NCBI RefSeq assembly: GCF_030056705.1
Contig: NZ_JASHIC010000032.1
Location: 30,957 to 94,956 of the forward strand
From: Flectobacillus longus
GTDB taxonomy: Bacteria > Bacteroidota > Bacteroidia > Cytophagales > Spirosomataceae
Direction: 5' to 3'
DNA: 64,000 bases
Shown: positions 27,001 to 36,160 of the stretch, piece after piece
Numbering within the stretch: the stretch's first letter is position 1
Layout of the letters: every line of letters starts with the position of its first letter
Made by a program: the position numbers and the translations under genes
The notes under the pieces: model-generated
Databases searched by the model: none
What the model saw: only the letters and a program-made list of their open reading frames with translations
What the model was told of the DNA's origin: nothing

Positions 27001-28153
27001 AGATAGTGGCAAAGGTATTGATGTAAGTGTTGGCGAAAAGCTTTTCGAGATGTTTTATCAAACCAAAAATACCCGTGCCGCAGGTTTTGGTATTGGTTTG
27101 TTTTTGACAAAAACTTTTATCAAATACCATAAAGGAGACATTTCGTATTCAAGTAAGCAAGGCTCAGGAACGACCTTCAAAATCAGTTTACCCAAAGGAT
27201 ATGACCATTTGGATATTGACAGCATCGTACTCGAATCTAAACCCGAATCTGCTTTATTGGATGAGTTAAAGGAGGAGAAAATAGAATCTAAACCACTTGT
27301 AAAACTCAACAATCAGGTCATAGTGGAGGAGCTTGTAGGGGAACAAAACACGATGGTCGTGATTGATGACAATGAACAAATTAGGGCATATCTCAAGCAA
27401 ATTTTTCAACCACAATTCAAAATCTATGATGCCGAAAATGGGCAACAAGGACTAGACTTGGTCAATGAAGTTTTGCCTGACATTGTGATTTGCGATATTA
27501 TGATGCAAGGGCTCAATGGTATTGAAGTGTGTACCGAAATCAAGCAAAACAAACAACTCAATCATATTCCTGTAATATTGTTGACCGCCAGTACTTCTTC
27601 CGAAGTAAAGCTCAAAGGCATTGAAGTAGGTGCTGATGATTATATCAGTAAACCTTTTGAAAAAGACATTTTGATTGCCCGAATCAATAGTATTTTGAAG
27701 AGTCGGATGGACTTGCAACAGTACTTTTTTAACGAAGTAACTTTACAAGCGCATAACCTAAAAATCTCTCCAGAATACAAACAGTTTTTGGATCAATGTA
27801 TCACCATCGTTGAACGAAACCTGATGGATTCGGATTTTAATGTAAGTGTGCTTGCTACCGAAATTGGGATGAGTTCTTCGAGTCTTTACAACCGTATCAA
27901 ATCCATTTGTGCACAGTCGCCCAACAACTTTATCCGCTTTATCAGACTCCGTAAAGCAGCCGAAATATTGATTTCGACAGACTATACTGTTTCCGAAACA
28001 GCATATCAAGTGGGCATCAATGACAGCAAGTATTTTAGGGAGCAATTCAACAAACAATTTGGGATGAATCCCTCCGCTTATATCAAAAAATATCGTAAGC
28101 CTTTTCATAATCAGCATACCTTCAACAAAGACGTTTTTCCGAAAAAAAGCTGA
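24026..28153 (+). CDS. Hybrid two-component regulator (sensor, kinase, receiver and AraC domain in one chain)
   Basis: This one-protein sensor and activator of a polysaccharide locus has about 1375 residues. I chose the ATG at 24026, which gives a signal peptide (MKIFWYLFLFFSTNSIAQ), over a TTG at 23987. The periplasmic part carries repeated Reg_prop blades (N-G-L-W-I-G type, about 30-680) and a Y_Y_Y domain (about 690-770). One membrane helix follows (about 785-805). The DHp histidine is H851 in SHEFRTPL, then an ATPase domain with SNAIKFTP and GFGIGLF, a receiver with D1157 in VICDIMM, and a C-terminal AraC helix-turn-helix pair. It adjoins the susC/D genes it probably activates. Confidence 0.93.
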   Translation: MKIFWYLFLFFSTNSIAQFSQNTKALKYSTKDGLSFGIVNSIVQDNNGFMWIATDDGLNRFDGISFRVFRHDSEEKFSLPGNYINTVFKDSHGQLWITSRKGLLKFDASQEHFYPQSLYNGKNMDEDISSISEAKNGNLWISSSLHGVFNFNPQTGKTLNYRMTNTTGMRSNTILVTLEDSKGLVWLGSHTNGVSVFQQKNNKLLPYSIKNIELLNNYRINSIFEDSNHQIWLATFDGIYFFDRKSNSISKVGFANFSSSKVFLSLLEDKQKNLYIGVQDGGLYQVKIQPNYPQIAALPIQVVKEPHGVLTQRSVQCLYADKDQNIWLGTYGEGIMMLNHSPQRFLQFQKKITNQNTESWLRYYGMTADHEGNLWLGTDGDGIYKTTPDGKTLKHYVASKAKGSLTNNAILSAFNDSKNNLWFGSYAGGLYRYEPNSDSFINYKHIATDPNSIGANDVRVIFEDAQKNIWIGTNGGGFCRYNPQNQTFTNYSSKLRNFDSNDVRAIAQDHQGNLLIGTYGMGLIQFNPLTQKSTQLLKDVLPSGVVLSLAYHPNNGLWIGTQEIGLIHYQFDSNTYTRFTEKNGLSSNTILSIKALPNQQIWFSTNAGISKIDAKTNKIYNYDRKDGLQNGQFNGGSVLYEPLKGFLCFGGTEGWNLFYPKNIDVLTYQPNVLITGIQLYGKDIDQSGVPQREFIPFDNQNPDAQVELQPNQSVFSIQYGAISYSYPDESYFAYQLEGLDNDWNYAGKQKSATYRYLEPGQYVFKVKVANKDRVWSDKIAFINVIILPPWYKTWWAYLIYLGMLATAFYYYQRYRQNQAELKYQIRVAKIEAEKEKELNEKKLSFFTQISHEFRTPLTLIINPIKELLKDETQDTNSLQLVYRNARRLLSLVDQLLLFRKAEAERDHLKVSLLNVKELAEEVFLCFTYQAKEKNLHYDFVCTDEQLEIYGDKEKLEIALFNLISNAIKFTPMDGSVSVSIEDSPRYVNFYIKDSGKGIDVSVGEKLFEMFYQTKNTRAAGFGIGLFLTKTFIKYHKGDISYSSKQGSGTTFKISLPKGYDHLDIDSIVLESKPESALLDELKEEKIESKPLVKLNNQVIVEELVGEQNTMVVIDDNEQIRAYLKQIFQPQFKIYDAENGQQGLDLVNEVLPDIVICDIMMQGLNGIEVCTEIKQNKQLNHIPVILLTASTSSEVKLKGIEVGADDYISKPFEKDILIARINSILKSRMDLQQYFFNEVTLQAHNLKISPEYKQFLDQCITIVERNLMDSDFNVSVLATEIGMSSSSLYNRIKSICAQSPNNFIRFIRLRKAAEILISTDYTVSETAYQVGINDSKYFREQFNKQFGMNPSAYIKKYRKPFHNQHTFNKDVFPKKS

Positions 28154-28175
28154 ATCTAGCCTCTCTTTTTTCATA

Positions 28176-28210
28176 AAAAAGCCCTAAAATTTACCATTTT
28201 AGGGCTTTTT
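28176..28210. terminator. Terminator after the hybrid regulator
   Basis: The stem AAGCCCTAAAAT / ATTTTAGGGCTT with A and T runs lies 23 bases after the regulator stop, and separates it from the susC transcription unit. Confidence 0.8.
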
Positions 28211-28268
28211 GTTTGATTACCCCCTACCATATAAGGATTTCCCCCCTCTCAAAATAACTCCATAATCC

Positions 28269-28276
28269 TAGTTTTG
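28269..28276 (+). promoter_or_regulatory. Bacteroidota -7 promoter box for susC
   Basis: TAGTTTTG matches TAnnTTTG and lies 62 bases before the SusC start, after the regulator terminator. This is the likely regulated promoter of the polysaccharide locus. Confidence 0.5.
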
Positions 28277-28337
28277 CTTCAAATATTTCAATGTCAAAAA
28301 GCACAAATTTTCCAATCAAACAATTTTCATTTAAAAG

Positions 28338-31300
28338 ATGAGACAACCTTTATTCTCCCATTTCGGAAAGGACTCAGGAAAAACAGGCATCAAAAACCTG
28401 TTTGGTCCTAGTACCAAATTCTTATTATGCCTTATAATGATGCTTTCTACGTTTGCCACTTTTGCGCAAGATAGAAAGATAACAGGAACAATCCTTGATG
28501 AACAAGGAGCAGCACTTCCGGGTGCGAACATACAAGTAAAAGGCACTAGCAAAGGTGTATCAGCAGATGCGAATGGTAAATATTCTATCTCTGTTCCTGC
28601 CAATGCTTCTACCTTAGTATTTACTTTCATTGGTTATGCTACACAAGAAGTAGAAATCAAAAATCAATCAGTTATTGACCTTAAATTGGTTTCAGATACC
28701 AAATCTCTACAGGAAGTAGTTGTAGTGGGTTATGGTACTCAGAAAAAAGTAACCTTAACTGGTTCGGTATCGGATGTAAAAGGTAGTGAAATCGTGAAAA
28801 GCCCTCAGCCAAACTTATCAAACTCATTGGCAGGTCGTTTCTCTGGTTTTATTGCGAACAACCGTGGTGGTGAACCTGGTTATGACGGTTCGAGCTATAC
28901 CATTCGTGGTTTGGCATCAACTGGTAACAACGACGTGCTTATCGTTGTGGATGGTATTCCAGGACAAATTGGCGGTTTGGAACGCCTTGACCCAAATGAC
29001 ATTGAAAGTATTTCGGTATTGAAAGATGCTTCGGCAGCTGTTTATGGTAGCCGTGCAGCCAACGGTGTAATCTTGGTAACAACTAAAAGAGGTACAACAG
29101 GTAAACCGACTATCTCTTACAGTTTCAACCAAGGATTTAGTACGCCAACTCGTTTACCAAAATTAGCGGATGCTCCTACGTATGCTACAATTTTGAACGA
29201 GATTGACTACTACAACAACCCAGCAGGTGGAATGAATCAGCACTACTCAGCAGCTGAAATCACGAAGTTTGCGAATGGTTCTGACCCATTGAATTATCCA
29301 AATACTAACTGGCAGAAAGAGGCTTTGCAAAGTGTTGCATTGCAAAACCAACACAGTTTGACAGTAAACGGTGGTAACGAAAATACACGTTACTTCATGT
29401 CAATTGGTATGATCAATCAGGATGGTTTGTTGAAAAACGGTGCAACAAAATACAACCAATACAATTTCCGTTCTAACATTGACGCCAACGTTACAAAAGA
29501 TTTCAAAGTAAGTTTGTCTCTCTCGGGTCGTCAAGAAGACCGTCAGTATCCAATCAGTAGTGCAGGTAACACGTTCCGTTCGATTTATAGAGCTTATCCG
29601 ACAGTAGTTGCAACTTATCCTAACGGATTGCCTTCGACAGGTGTTGAAAATAATAACCCTGTAGTATTAGGTACATCGTTAGGTGGTCTTAACAAAAACC
29701 CTACGACAGTATTCAACGGAATTTTGAGAGGTAGCTACAATTTACCTGTAAAAGGCTTAAGCGTAGACGGATTTTTGTCAATCGACAAATCGTATAACTT
29801 TTCGAAATCATTTAGCATCCCATACATCTTGTATTCGTACAACCGCAATACCAATGCGTATGACCAAGTGGTAACAGGTGGTTCGGCTGGTGCAGCAACT
29901 TTATCTGAAGCACAAACTAACTCGTCTTTACAAATCCAAAACATTAAGTTGAACTACAACTTAGCAACGGGTCGCCACAATGTAAACGCATTTGTCGCAT
30001 TTGAACAAAGTCAAAACCGTTCGGAGACATTTGGTGCATCAAGATTGAATTACCCTACTCCATCAACGCCTGAACTTTCTCAAGGTGGTGCTGCGGCTAC
30101 AGACAAAAACAACTACGGTAGTAGCTACAACTTTACAAGAAGAAGTTATATCTCAAGAGTTGCTTACAACTTTAGCGAGAAATATTTGGCAGAATTGCAA
30201 ATGCGTGTTGATGGTTCATCTACCTTCCCAGATGGCAAGCAATATGGTTTCTTCCCGTCGTTCTCGGCAGGTTGGAGAATCTCAGAAGAACCTTGGTTCA
30301 AAAACAAAGTTACAAGTGTTGATGACTTAAAATTACGTGCCTCTTACGGTACTTTGGGTAATGACAACGTAGGTCAGTTCCAGTATTACAACAACTACTC
30401 GTTCAATAACTCTTATGTAATCGGTGCTGATGTTATTCACTCTGGTATTGACTTGACAAAATTGGCAAACCCAAATATCACTTGGGAAGTTGCTAAGAAA
30501 TTAGACATCGGTTTGAATGCGACTATCTTCAAGAAATTATCTGCTGAGGTTACTTATTTCCAACAAAATCGTTCAGACATTCTTGCAGCTCGTAATGCTT
30601 CTATCCCTGGAGTTTCAGGTATTGTAAACCCTTATGGTTCGGGTGCTTTAGTGCCAGATCAAAACATCGGTAAAGTGAGCAACGCAGGTATTGAGACTAG
30701 CGTAACGTACAACCACTCTGGAGCGTTCAGATATATGATTTCTGGAAACTTTACGTATGCGAAAAGTAAAATCGAATTTATCGATGAAGCTTCTGGCTTA
30801 CCAGATTATCAACGCCAAACAGGTCGCCCGCTTAACACATATTTGTTATACAGATCACAAGGTATTTTCAGAAGTCAAGCAGATTTGGACAAATATCCAC
30901 ACTTGACAGGTGCTCGTTTGGGTGATTTGATTTTGGAAGATTATAACAAAGACGGCAAAATCACAGCAGATGACCAAGTTCGCTCTGACTACGGAAACAT
31001 TCCACAAATGACTTTTGGTTTGGTATTCAATGCAGGTTACAAAAACTTTGACTTCTCATTGGTATTTGCAGGACAAGCACAAGTTAGCCAATATGTATTA
31101 CCTGAATCTGGTTCAATTGGTAACTTCTACAGCAGTTGGGCAGACAACCGTTGGAGTCCAACTAATCCAAATGGAACATATCCACGTGTAGACACTCGTT
31201 CTTCTTCGTCAGTAAATGGTGGCTTGTATCCAAGTACATTCTGGTTGAACAATGCGTCATTTGTACGTTTGAAAAACCTTGAATTTGGTTATACACTTCC

Positions 31301-31472
31301 TAAAAAATTATTGAGTAAACTAAATATCAAACAATTAAGAGTTTATACTAACGCTTTCAACTTGTTGACATTCACAGGTGTGAAAGATTATGACCCAGAA
31401 GGTAACAGTTCAAGTGGACAATTCTACCCACAACAACGCATTATGAACCTTGGTGTCAATGTTAAGTTTTAA
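28338..31472 (+). CDS. SusC/RagA-type TonB-dependent outer-membrane transporter
   Basis: This oligosaccharide importer has 1044 residues. A long signal peptide ends near residue 46 (FATFAQD). A carboxypeptidase-like regulatory domain follows (ITGTILDEQGAALPGANI, then ISVPA and FIGYATQEV), then the TonB-box region with VVVGYGTQKK. The plug domain has SYTIRGLAS and VLIVVDGIPG with the hallmark SISVLKDASAAVYGSRAANGVILVTTK, here quoted in part. The C-terminal barrel ends NLGVNVKF with the closing phenylalanine. It is followed 18 bases later by the SusD gene. Together they form the outer-membrane uptake complex of the locus. Confidence 0.95.
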   Translation: MRQPLFSHFGKDSGKTGIKNLFGPSTKFLLCLIMMLSTFATFAQDRKITGTILDEQGAALPGANIQVKGTSKGVSADANGKYSISVPANASTLVFTFIGYATQEVEIKNQSVIDLKLVSDTKSLQEVVVVGYGTQKKVTLTGSVSDVKGSEIVKSPQPNLSNSLAGRFSGFIANNRGGEPGYDGSSYTIRGLASTGNNDVLIVVDGIPGQIGGLERLDPNDIESISVLKDASAAVYGSRAANGVILVTTKRGTTGKPTISYSFNQGFSTPTRLPKLADAPTYATILNEIDYYNNPAGGMNQHYSAAEITKFANGSDPLNYPNTNWQKEALQSVALQNQHSLTVNGGNENTRYFMSIGMINQDGLLKNGATKYNQYNFRSNIDANVTKDFKVSLSLSGRQEDRQYPISSAGNTFRSIYRAYPTVVATYPNGLPSTGVENNNPVVLGTSLGGLNKNPTTVFNGILRGSYNLPVKGLSVDGFLSIDKSYNFSKSFSIPYILYSYNRNTNAYDQVVTGGSAGAATLSEAQTNSSLQIQNIKLNYNLATGRHNVNAFVAFEQSQNRSETFGASRLNYPTPSTPELSQGGAAATDKNNYGSSYNFTRRSYISRVAYNFSEKYLAELQMRVDGSSTFPDGKQYGFFPSFSAGWRISEEPWFKNKVTSVDDLKLRASYGTLGNDNVGQFQYYNNYSFNNSYVIGADVIHSGIDLTKLANPNITWEVAKKLDIGLNATIFKKLSAEVTYFQQNRSDILAARNASIPGVSGIVNPYGSGALVPDQNIGKVSNAGIETSVTYNHSGAFRYMISGNFTYAKSKIEFIDEASGLPDYQRQTGRPLNTYLLYRSQGIFRSQADLDKYPHLTGARLGDLILEDYNKDGKITADDQVRSDYGNIPQMTFGLVFNAGYKNFDFSLVFAGQAQVSQYVLPESGSIGNFYSSWADNRWSPTNPNGTYPRVDTRSSSSVNGGLYPSTFWLNNASFVRLKNLEFGYTLPKKLLSKLNIKQLRVYTNAFNLLTFTGVKDYDPEGNSSSGQFYPQQRIMNLGVNVKF

Positions 31473-31490
31473 TCTTTAATGTTTATTACA

Positions 31491-33176
31491 ATGAAATCTA
31501 GAAAATCTATTGCTATATCATCTTGTCTGTTTGCTGTATTACTATCAACTGCTTCGTGTAACTCGGATTTGCTTGATGTAGTACCAACAGACCGAGTTTC
31601 GGATAGTTCCATTCTTACCGACTCAACCCTTTTCGAATCTTACGTAATCAACCGTTACATGGGTGTACGCTTGACAGACAAAGAAGCGGAAGGTACACCT
31701 CCAGGCTTTGGTCGTGGTTTTGAATACGCGATGTGGTCGTCTGTAACCGATGAGTCTATTTACAACAATGACGATAATACTTGGTTGATTCAAAGAGGTC
31801 AATTAGCACCAGAAAATACTGGTATTGCAGGTACTATTTGGGGAAGAAGTTACCGTAGTATCCGTGAAATCAATTACGCTTTGGCCAATGTTCAGAAAGT
31901 AAACATGAGCGCAGGTATGAAAACTCGCTTGTCAGCTGAATTGCGTTTCTTGAGAGCATTCCGTTATCAGGACTTACTTCGTAACTACGGTGAAGTAGTA
32001 TTGATGGGTGACAAAGTATATGAATTAGGAGAAGATTTCAGTAATTCTGCTATCTATACTCGTTCTTCTATCAAAGATGTTACAGCTTATATCTTAGCTG
32101 AACTTGATGCAGCAAGCAAAGACTTACCTACGGCGAATAACAACACAAATTGGAAATTAGGTCGTGCCACTAAAGGAGCAGCCTTAGCGCTTAAAGCACG
32201 TATAGCCTTGTATGCCGCTAGTCCATTGTACAATGCAGGTACTTGGCAAGCAGCAGCTAGCGCAGCCAAAGATGTTATGAATATGGGTATGTATTCACTA
32301 TACACTGGTGGTTATGATAAATTATTCTTAACAGCTGAAAACAACCCAGAAATCATCTTCGAACGTTTGTACACTCGTGGAGCTCGCCACGTGTGTTTAG
32401 AAATCTCAAACGCACCAAATGGTTTTGGTGGTTGGGGTGGTAACGTGCCTTTGCAAAACTTTGTAGATGCTTACCAAATGAACAATGGTAAATCTATCGA
32501 TGATGCTACTTCTGGTTACAATCCACAAGATCCATACAAAAACCGTGACCCTCGTTTTTACATGACGGTTTTGACTAACGATGCAGCCTACAGAGGAAAT
32601 ACAGTTCAAAGCTTTGTACCAGGTGGAAAAGACAGTAAAGATGGTCCATCTAACTGGAATACTTCAAAAACTGGTTATTACTTGAAAAAATACATGAACG
32701 ATGCCTTGCCAATCGATAACCCTTGGGATATTGCTGGTACGCAACCATGGATTTACTTCAGATATGCTGAAATTTTGTTGAGCTATGCAGAAGCACAAAA
32801 TGAGGCTGCTGGTCCAGACCAAAGCGTTTACGATGCTGTTAATGCTATCCGTAAAAGAACAGGTGTAGGTATGCCTGCACTTCCTACGGGCTTGTCACAA
32901 GCACAAATGCGTGATGCTATCCGTAAAGAACGTCAAGTTGAATTAGCCTTTGAAGAACACCGTTATTATGATGTTCGTCGTTGGAAAATCGCCAATGTAA
33001 CCGAAAATGTTCCTGCTTATGGTATGGATGTAACCAAAAATGGTTCTACCTATACTTACACACGTAAAGAAGCGTTGTCAGGCAGACATTTTGAAGATAA
33101 GCACTATTTCCTACCTATCCCTCGTGCTGAAATTCTTGCTTCTGGTGGCAAATTGACACAGAATGCTGGATATTAA
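31491..33176 (+). CDS. SusD/RagB family glycan-binding lipoprotein
   Basis: The protein has about 561 residues. I chose the ATG at 31491, giving a lipoprotein signal (MKSRKSIAIS...LLSTASC with the lipobox cysteine). An in-frame ATG at 31479 would add four residues. SusD features are clear: tetratricopeptide-like helices with LRAFRYQDLLRNYGEV, the C-terminal segment YFRYAEILLSYAEAQNEA, AVNAIRKRTGV, and EEHRYYDVRRWK near the end. It sits on the cell surface, captures glycan and caps the SusC barrel. It is translationally close to susC. A hairpin-like repeat lies just downstream. Confidence 0.94.
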   Translation: MKSRKSIAISSCLFAVLLSTASCNSDLLDVVPTDRVSDSSILTDSTLFESYVINRYMGVRLTDKEAEGTPPGFGRGFEYAMWSSVTDESIYNNDDNTWLIQRGQLAPENTGIAGTIWGRSYRSIREINYALANVQKVNMSAGMKTRLSAELRFLRAFRYQDLLRNYGEVVLMGDKVYELGEDFSNSAIYTRSSIKDVTAYILAELDAASKDLPTANNNTNWKLGRATKGAALALKARIALYAASPLYNAGTWQAAASAAKDVMNMGMYSLYTGGYDKLFLTAENNPEIIFERLYTRGARHVCLEISNAPNGFGGWGGNVPLQNFVDAYQMNNGKSIDDATSGYNPQDPYKNRDPRFYMTVLTNDAAYRGNTVQSFVPGGKDSKDGPSNWNTSKTGYYLKKYMNDALPIDNPWDIAGTQPWIYFRYAEILLSYAEAQNEAAGPDQSVYDAVNAIRKRTGVGMPALPTGLSQAQMRDAIRKERQVELAFEEHRYYDVRRWKIANVTENVPAYGMDVTKNGSTYTYTRKEALSGRHFEDKHYFLPIPRAEILASGGKLTQNAGY

Positions 33177-33354
33177 TTTGAATTGAAAATGTGAGGATTT
33201 GAAGGTTTGAAAATGATTTAATATCATCGATAATTTTCAAATCCTCTATTTTTATGTCTTGTAGAGTGCTTTAAGCCGTAAGCATTAGGCGATAGGCAAG
33301 GACAACTCATAATTCACAACTCATCACTCACAACTCTTACTAACTTCTAGTCCT

Positions 33355-34383
33355 ATGAAAAATTTACTTTCCCTTATTCTTACCTCTGCCCTACTTTACT
33401 CGTGCTCCAAGGATTCAGTTGATAACCCCGTAATCCCGACAGACCCAGTGGTAAAAAATACAACGCCCGTGGGAGTAGATAGCATTGCAGGCGTCAATTG
33501 GGCTGATGCTCGTGATAACTTTGTCGATGGTTGGGTGATTCCCTCTGGACTTGAAGCGGGTGACGAATATGCTACGGTTTTTGCCAAATCAGAAGGCATT
33601 TTATCAGGTTTTCAAAACCATATTAAAGGTCTAAATACAATCCGTTTGCCTATTAACCCTCCTTCTGTAAATGACATTTGGTGGTCACGCTACAAAGGTG
33701 CAATAGACAAGGCTATCAGTAAAAAAATCCGAGTAGTACTTTGCTGTTGGGAATCAGCTTCTGCCAAAAATGGTGTAATTGATAATAGTGCCGACTTTTG
33801 GCAAATGTGGACCAAGGTAGTACAGGACTATGGCAACAATCCTTATGTGTATTTTGAAGTAATCAATGAACCGTATGGGTATTCGCTGCAAACCTTGAGC
33901 GATGTATATGCCGAGTTTCTCCAAAGATTTCCTACGCTTTCTCGCAAACGCATTATTTTGTCAGGAACAGGCTATTCGGAGGATGTGACTGGAATCGGAG
34001 CGGATAGCAGATTTTCAGAATGCTTGTTGGCATTACATAATTATGCTTTCTGGACGAACCGCACCCTGACAGAATGGGAGTCTGACTGGAGACGCAGAAT
34101 GGGCACTTATGCCAAAAGAACCATCGTATCAGAATTTGGCGTAGCCATGAGCACAGGCAAAGACTATATTGGTGGTACGCAATCAGATAACGAAATTGCC
34201 TATATGATAGCTTCTTCCAATGTTTTCAGAAACGATAGAGTCGCAAGTATCTATTGGCCAGGCTTGCGTGACGGTGACAGCTACAGTCTATTTTCACGAG
34301 AAGGTACAGGCACCTCTATTACCCTAAAAATCATTAATCAATCAGGTATCAGTCGCCTCCGCTATGGTTGGGGGATTGAATAG
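33355..34383 (+). CDS. GH5 family glycoside hydrolase, lipoprotein
   Basis: This surface or periplasmic endo-glycanase has 342 residues. The N-terminus MKNLLSLILTSALLYSCSKD is a lipoprotein signal with cysteine near residue 17. A (beta/alpha)8 barrel follows with the acid/base glutamate E172 in VINEPYG and the nucleophile E260 in VSEFGV. The HNYAF segment (about residue 225) and SIYWPGLRDG near the end are usual for cellulase-type GH5. It lies 178 bases after susD and before GH30 on the same strand. Cellulose, glucomannan or another beta-glycan are possible substrates. Confidence 0.87.
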   Translation: MKNLLSLILTSALLYSCSKDSVDNPVIPTDPVVKNTTPVGVDSIAGVNWADARDNFVDGWVIPSGLEAGDEYATVFAKSEGILSGFQNHIKGLNTIRLPINPPSVNDIWWSRYKGAIDKAISKKIRVVLCCWESASAKNGVIDNSADFWQMWTKVVQDYGNNPYVYFEVINEPYGYSLQTLSDVYAEFLQRFPTLSRKRIILSGTGYSEDVTGIGADSRFSECLLALHNYAFWTNRTLTEWESDWRRRMGTYAKRTIVSEFGVAMSTGKDYIGGTQSDNEIAYMIASSNVFRNDRVASIYWPGLRDGDSYSLFSREGTGTSITLKIINQSGISRLRYGWGIE

Positions 34384-34531
34384 TTACAATTGAGTGAGTT
34401 GGTGATTGAGTGAATGAGTGTTTTTTTTCTTTAAAACATTCAATGTAATCATCTGTAAAAAATCACAACAATCGCTAATTCACCCCAATTCTAAAATACA
34501 CTATCTGCTTAGTTACAAATATTTCAGCATT

Positions 34532-36076
34532 ATGTCATCTAAAAATACTTTACAAAATTCGTTCAAAAAATGGTTAGTTACTGGGGCTCTGAGTTTGGGG
34601 TTTTCCTCTTTTGCTCAAGTACAGCAACAGCCAATTCTAGTAAAATTAAATCCTCAAAAAACCTTTCAGACGATTGAACATTTTGGTGGTTCGGACGCTT
34701 GGGCGGCGCAGTTTGTCGGAAATTGGCCTGATGCCAAAAGGAAAGCGATTGCCAAACTATTATTTAGCCAAGCATTAGACAAAAACGGTCAACCAGAGGG
34801 AATTGGTATGTCTATTTGGCGTTTCAATGTCGGGGCTGGTAGTACAGAGCAAGGTAAAGAAAGTGGTATCAGAGACGAATGGCGCAGAGCAGAGTCTTTT
34901 CTCAACAATGATGGTTCGTATAATTGGGAAAAACAGGCTGCTCAAATTTGGTTTTTAAAAGAAGCAAAAAAATATCATGTCGATAAGTTTTTGGCATTTA
35001 CTAACTCCCCTCCTGTTCAGTTTACCACCAATAAAAAGGCTTTTGCTACCGACGGAAAACCCAATTTAGCTCCCGCCCAATACGACAATTTTGCACAATT
35101 CTTAACAGAGGTTATTAAAGGAGTAAAACAAAAAACAGGTATTACTTTCGATTACGTAAGTGCTACCAACGAACCTCAATGGGATTGGAGCGATGGCGGT
35201 CAGGAAGGAACACCTTTTGAAAACGAACATATCGCAGGTATTAACAAAGCCCTCAGCAAAAAGCTTTTGGCAGCCAAGTTACCTACCGAAATTTCTATTG
35301 CCGAAGCTGGTCAGCTCAATTATCTCTACAGTCCATTTAACAAACCAGCACGTGGTTCGCAGGTGGAAGAATTTTTTGAGAAATCAGGAAAATATTACTT
35401 AGGAGATTTGTCTAATCTAAATAAATCTATCGGTGGACATAGCTATTTTACTACATCACCCTTCAAAGATGCAAGTCAGATGAGAAAACAGCTTGCCTCA
35501 ACAGTATCTAAAGTTGAAGGTCTTCATTATTGGATGACTGAGTACTGTATTTTGGGCGATAATGCTGGCGAAATCGAAGGTAATGGCAAAGATGTAGGAA
35601 TGAATTCGGCACTATATGTTGCTAAAGTAATTCATAACGACCTTGTTAATGGTAATGCCTCTGCTTGGCACTGGTGGACTTCTATTTCTGCTTATAATTA
35701 CAAAGATGGGTTAGTGTATATCGACAAAAACAAAACCGATGGCCAATACGAAGACAGTAAAATGTTATGGGCATTTGGTAATTTTAGTCGCTTTGTAAGA
35801 CCTGGCGCACAGCGTATTGAAGCAGATTTGGCACAAGAAGCCTCTGAAAAACTATTGGTTTCGGCATATAAAGATTTGAAAAGAAAGCAGTCTATTGTAG
35901 TGCTCGTCAACCACTCAAACGAAGCTCTTGCTATCAATCTGGATGGAATCAAGACAAAAAAGATAGTAGCGTATCAAACGACTGAAAATGCGAATTTACA
36001 GCCTGTCAAAGTCAATAAATTGTCTAATATTAGTATCCCAGCTCGTTCGGTGGTAACATTACTTACTTCGATCTAA
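34532..36076 (+). CDS. GH30 family glycoside hydrolase
   Basis: This is a secreted retaining beta-glycosidase of about 514 residues. I chose the ATG at 34532, which gives a signal peptide ending SSFAQ; an upstream start at 34418 adds 38 residues with no signal character. The family features are IEHFGGSDAWAAQF near the N-terminus, acid/base E214 in SATNEPQWDW, and nucleophile E337 in WMTEYCILG. A C-terminal beta-sandwich ends IPARSVVTLLTSI. It follows the GH5 gene in the locus. The subfamily, hence whether it cuts beta-1,6-glucan, galactan or xylan, cannot be fixed by eye. Confidence 0.85.
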   Translation: MSSKNTLQNSFKKWLVTGALSLGFSSFAQVQQQPILVKLNPQKTFQTIEHFGGSDAWAAQFVGNWPDAKRKAIAKLLFSQALDKNGQPEGIGMSIWRFNVGAGSTEQGKESGIRDEWRRAESFLNNDGSYNWEKQAAQIWFLKEAKKYHVDKFLAFTNSPPVQFTTNKKAFATDGKPNLAPAQYDNFAQFLTEVIKGVKQKTGITFDYVSATNEPQWDWSDGGQEGTPFENEHIAGINKALSKKLLAAKLPTEISIAEAGQLNYLYSPFNKPARGSQVEEFFEKSGKYYLGDLSNLNKSIGGHSYFTTSPFKDASQMRKQLASTVSKVEGLHYWMTEYCILGDNAGEIEGNGKDVGMNSALYVAKVIHNDLVNGNASAWHWWTSISAYNYKDGLVYIDKNKTDGQYEDSKMLWAFGNFSRFVRPGAQRIEADLAQEASEKLLVSAYKDLKRKQSIVVLVNHSNEALAINLDGIKTKKIVAYQTTENANLQPVKVNKLSNISIPARSVVTLLTSI

Positions 36077-36160
36077 GCACTTCAAATTGGGTATTGGTAG
36101 CGAAATACGTTTTGCTATCAATACCTTTTTTTTTTAAGAGAATTTCAATCTTTTGTTTTC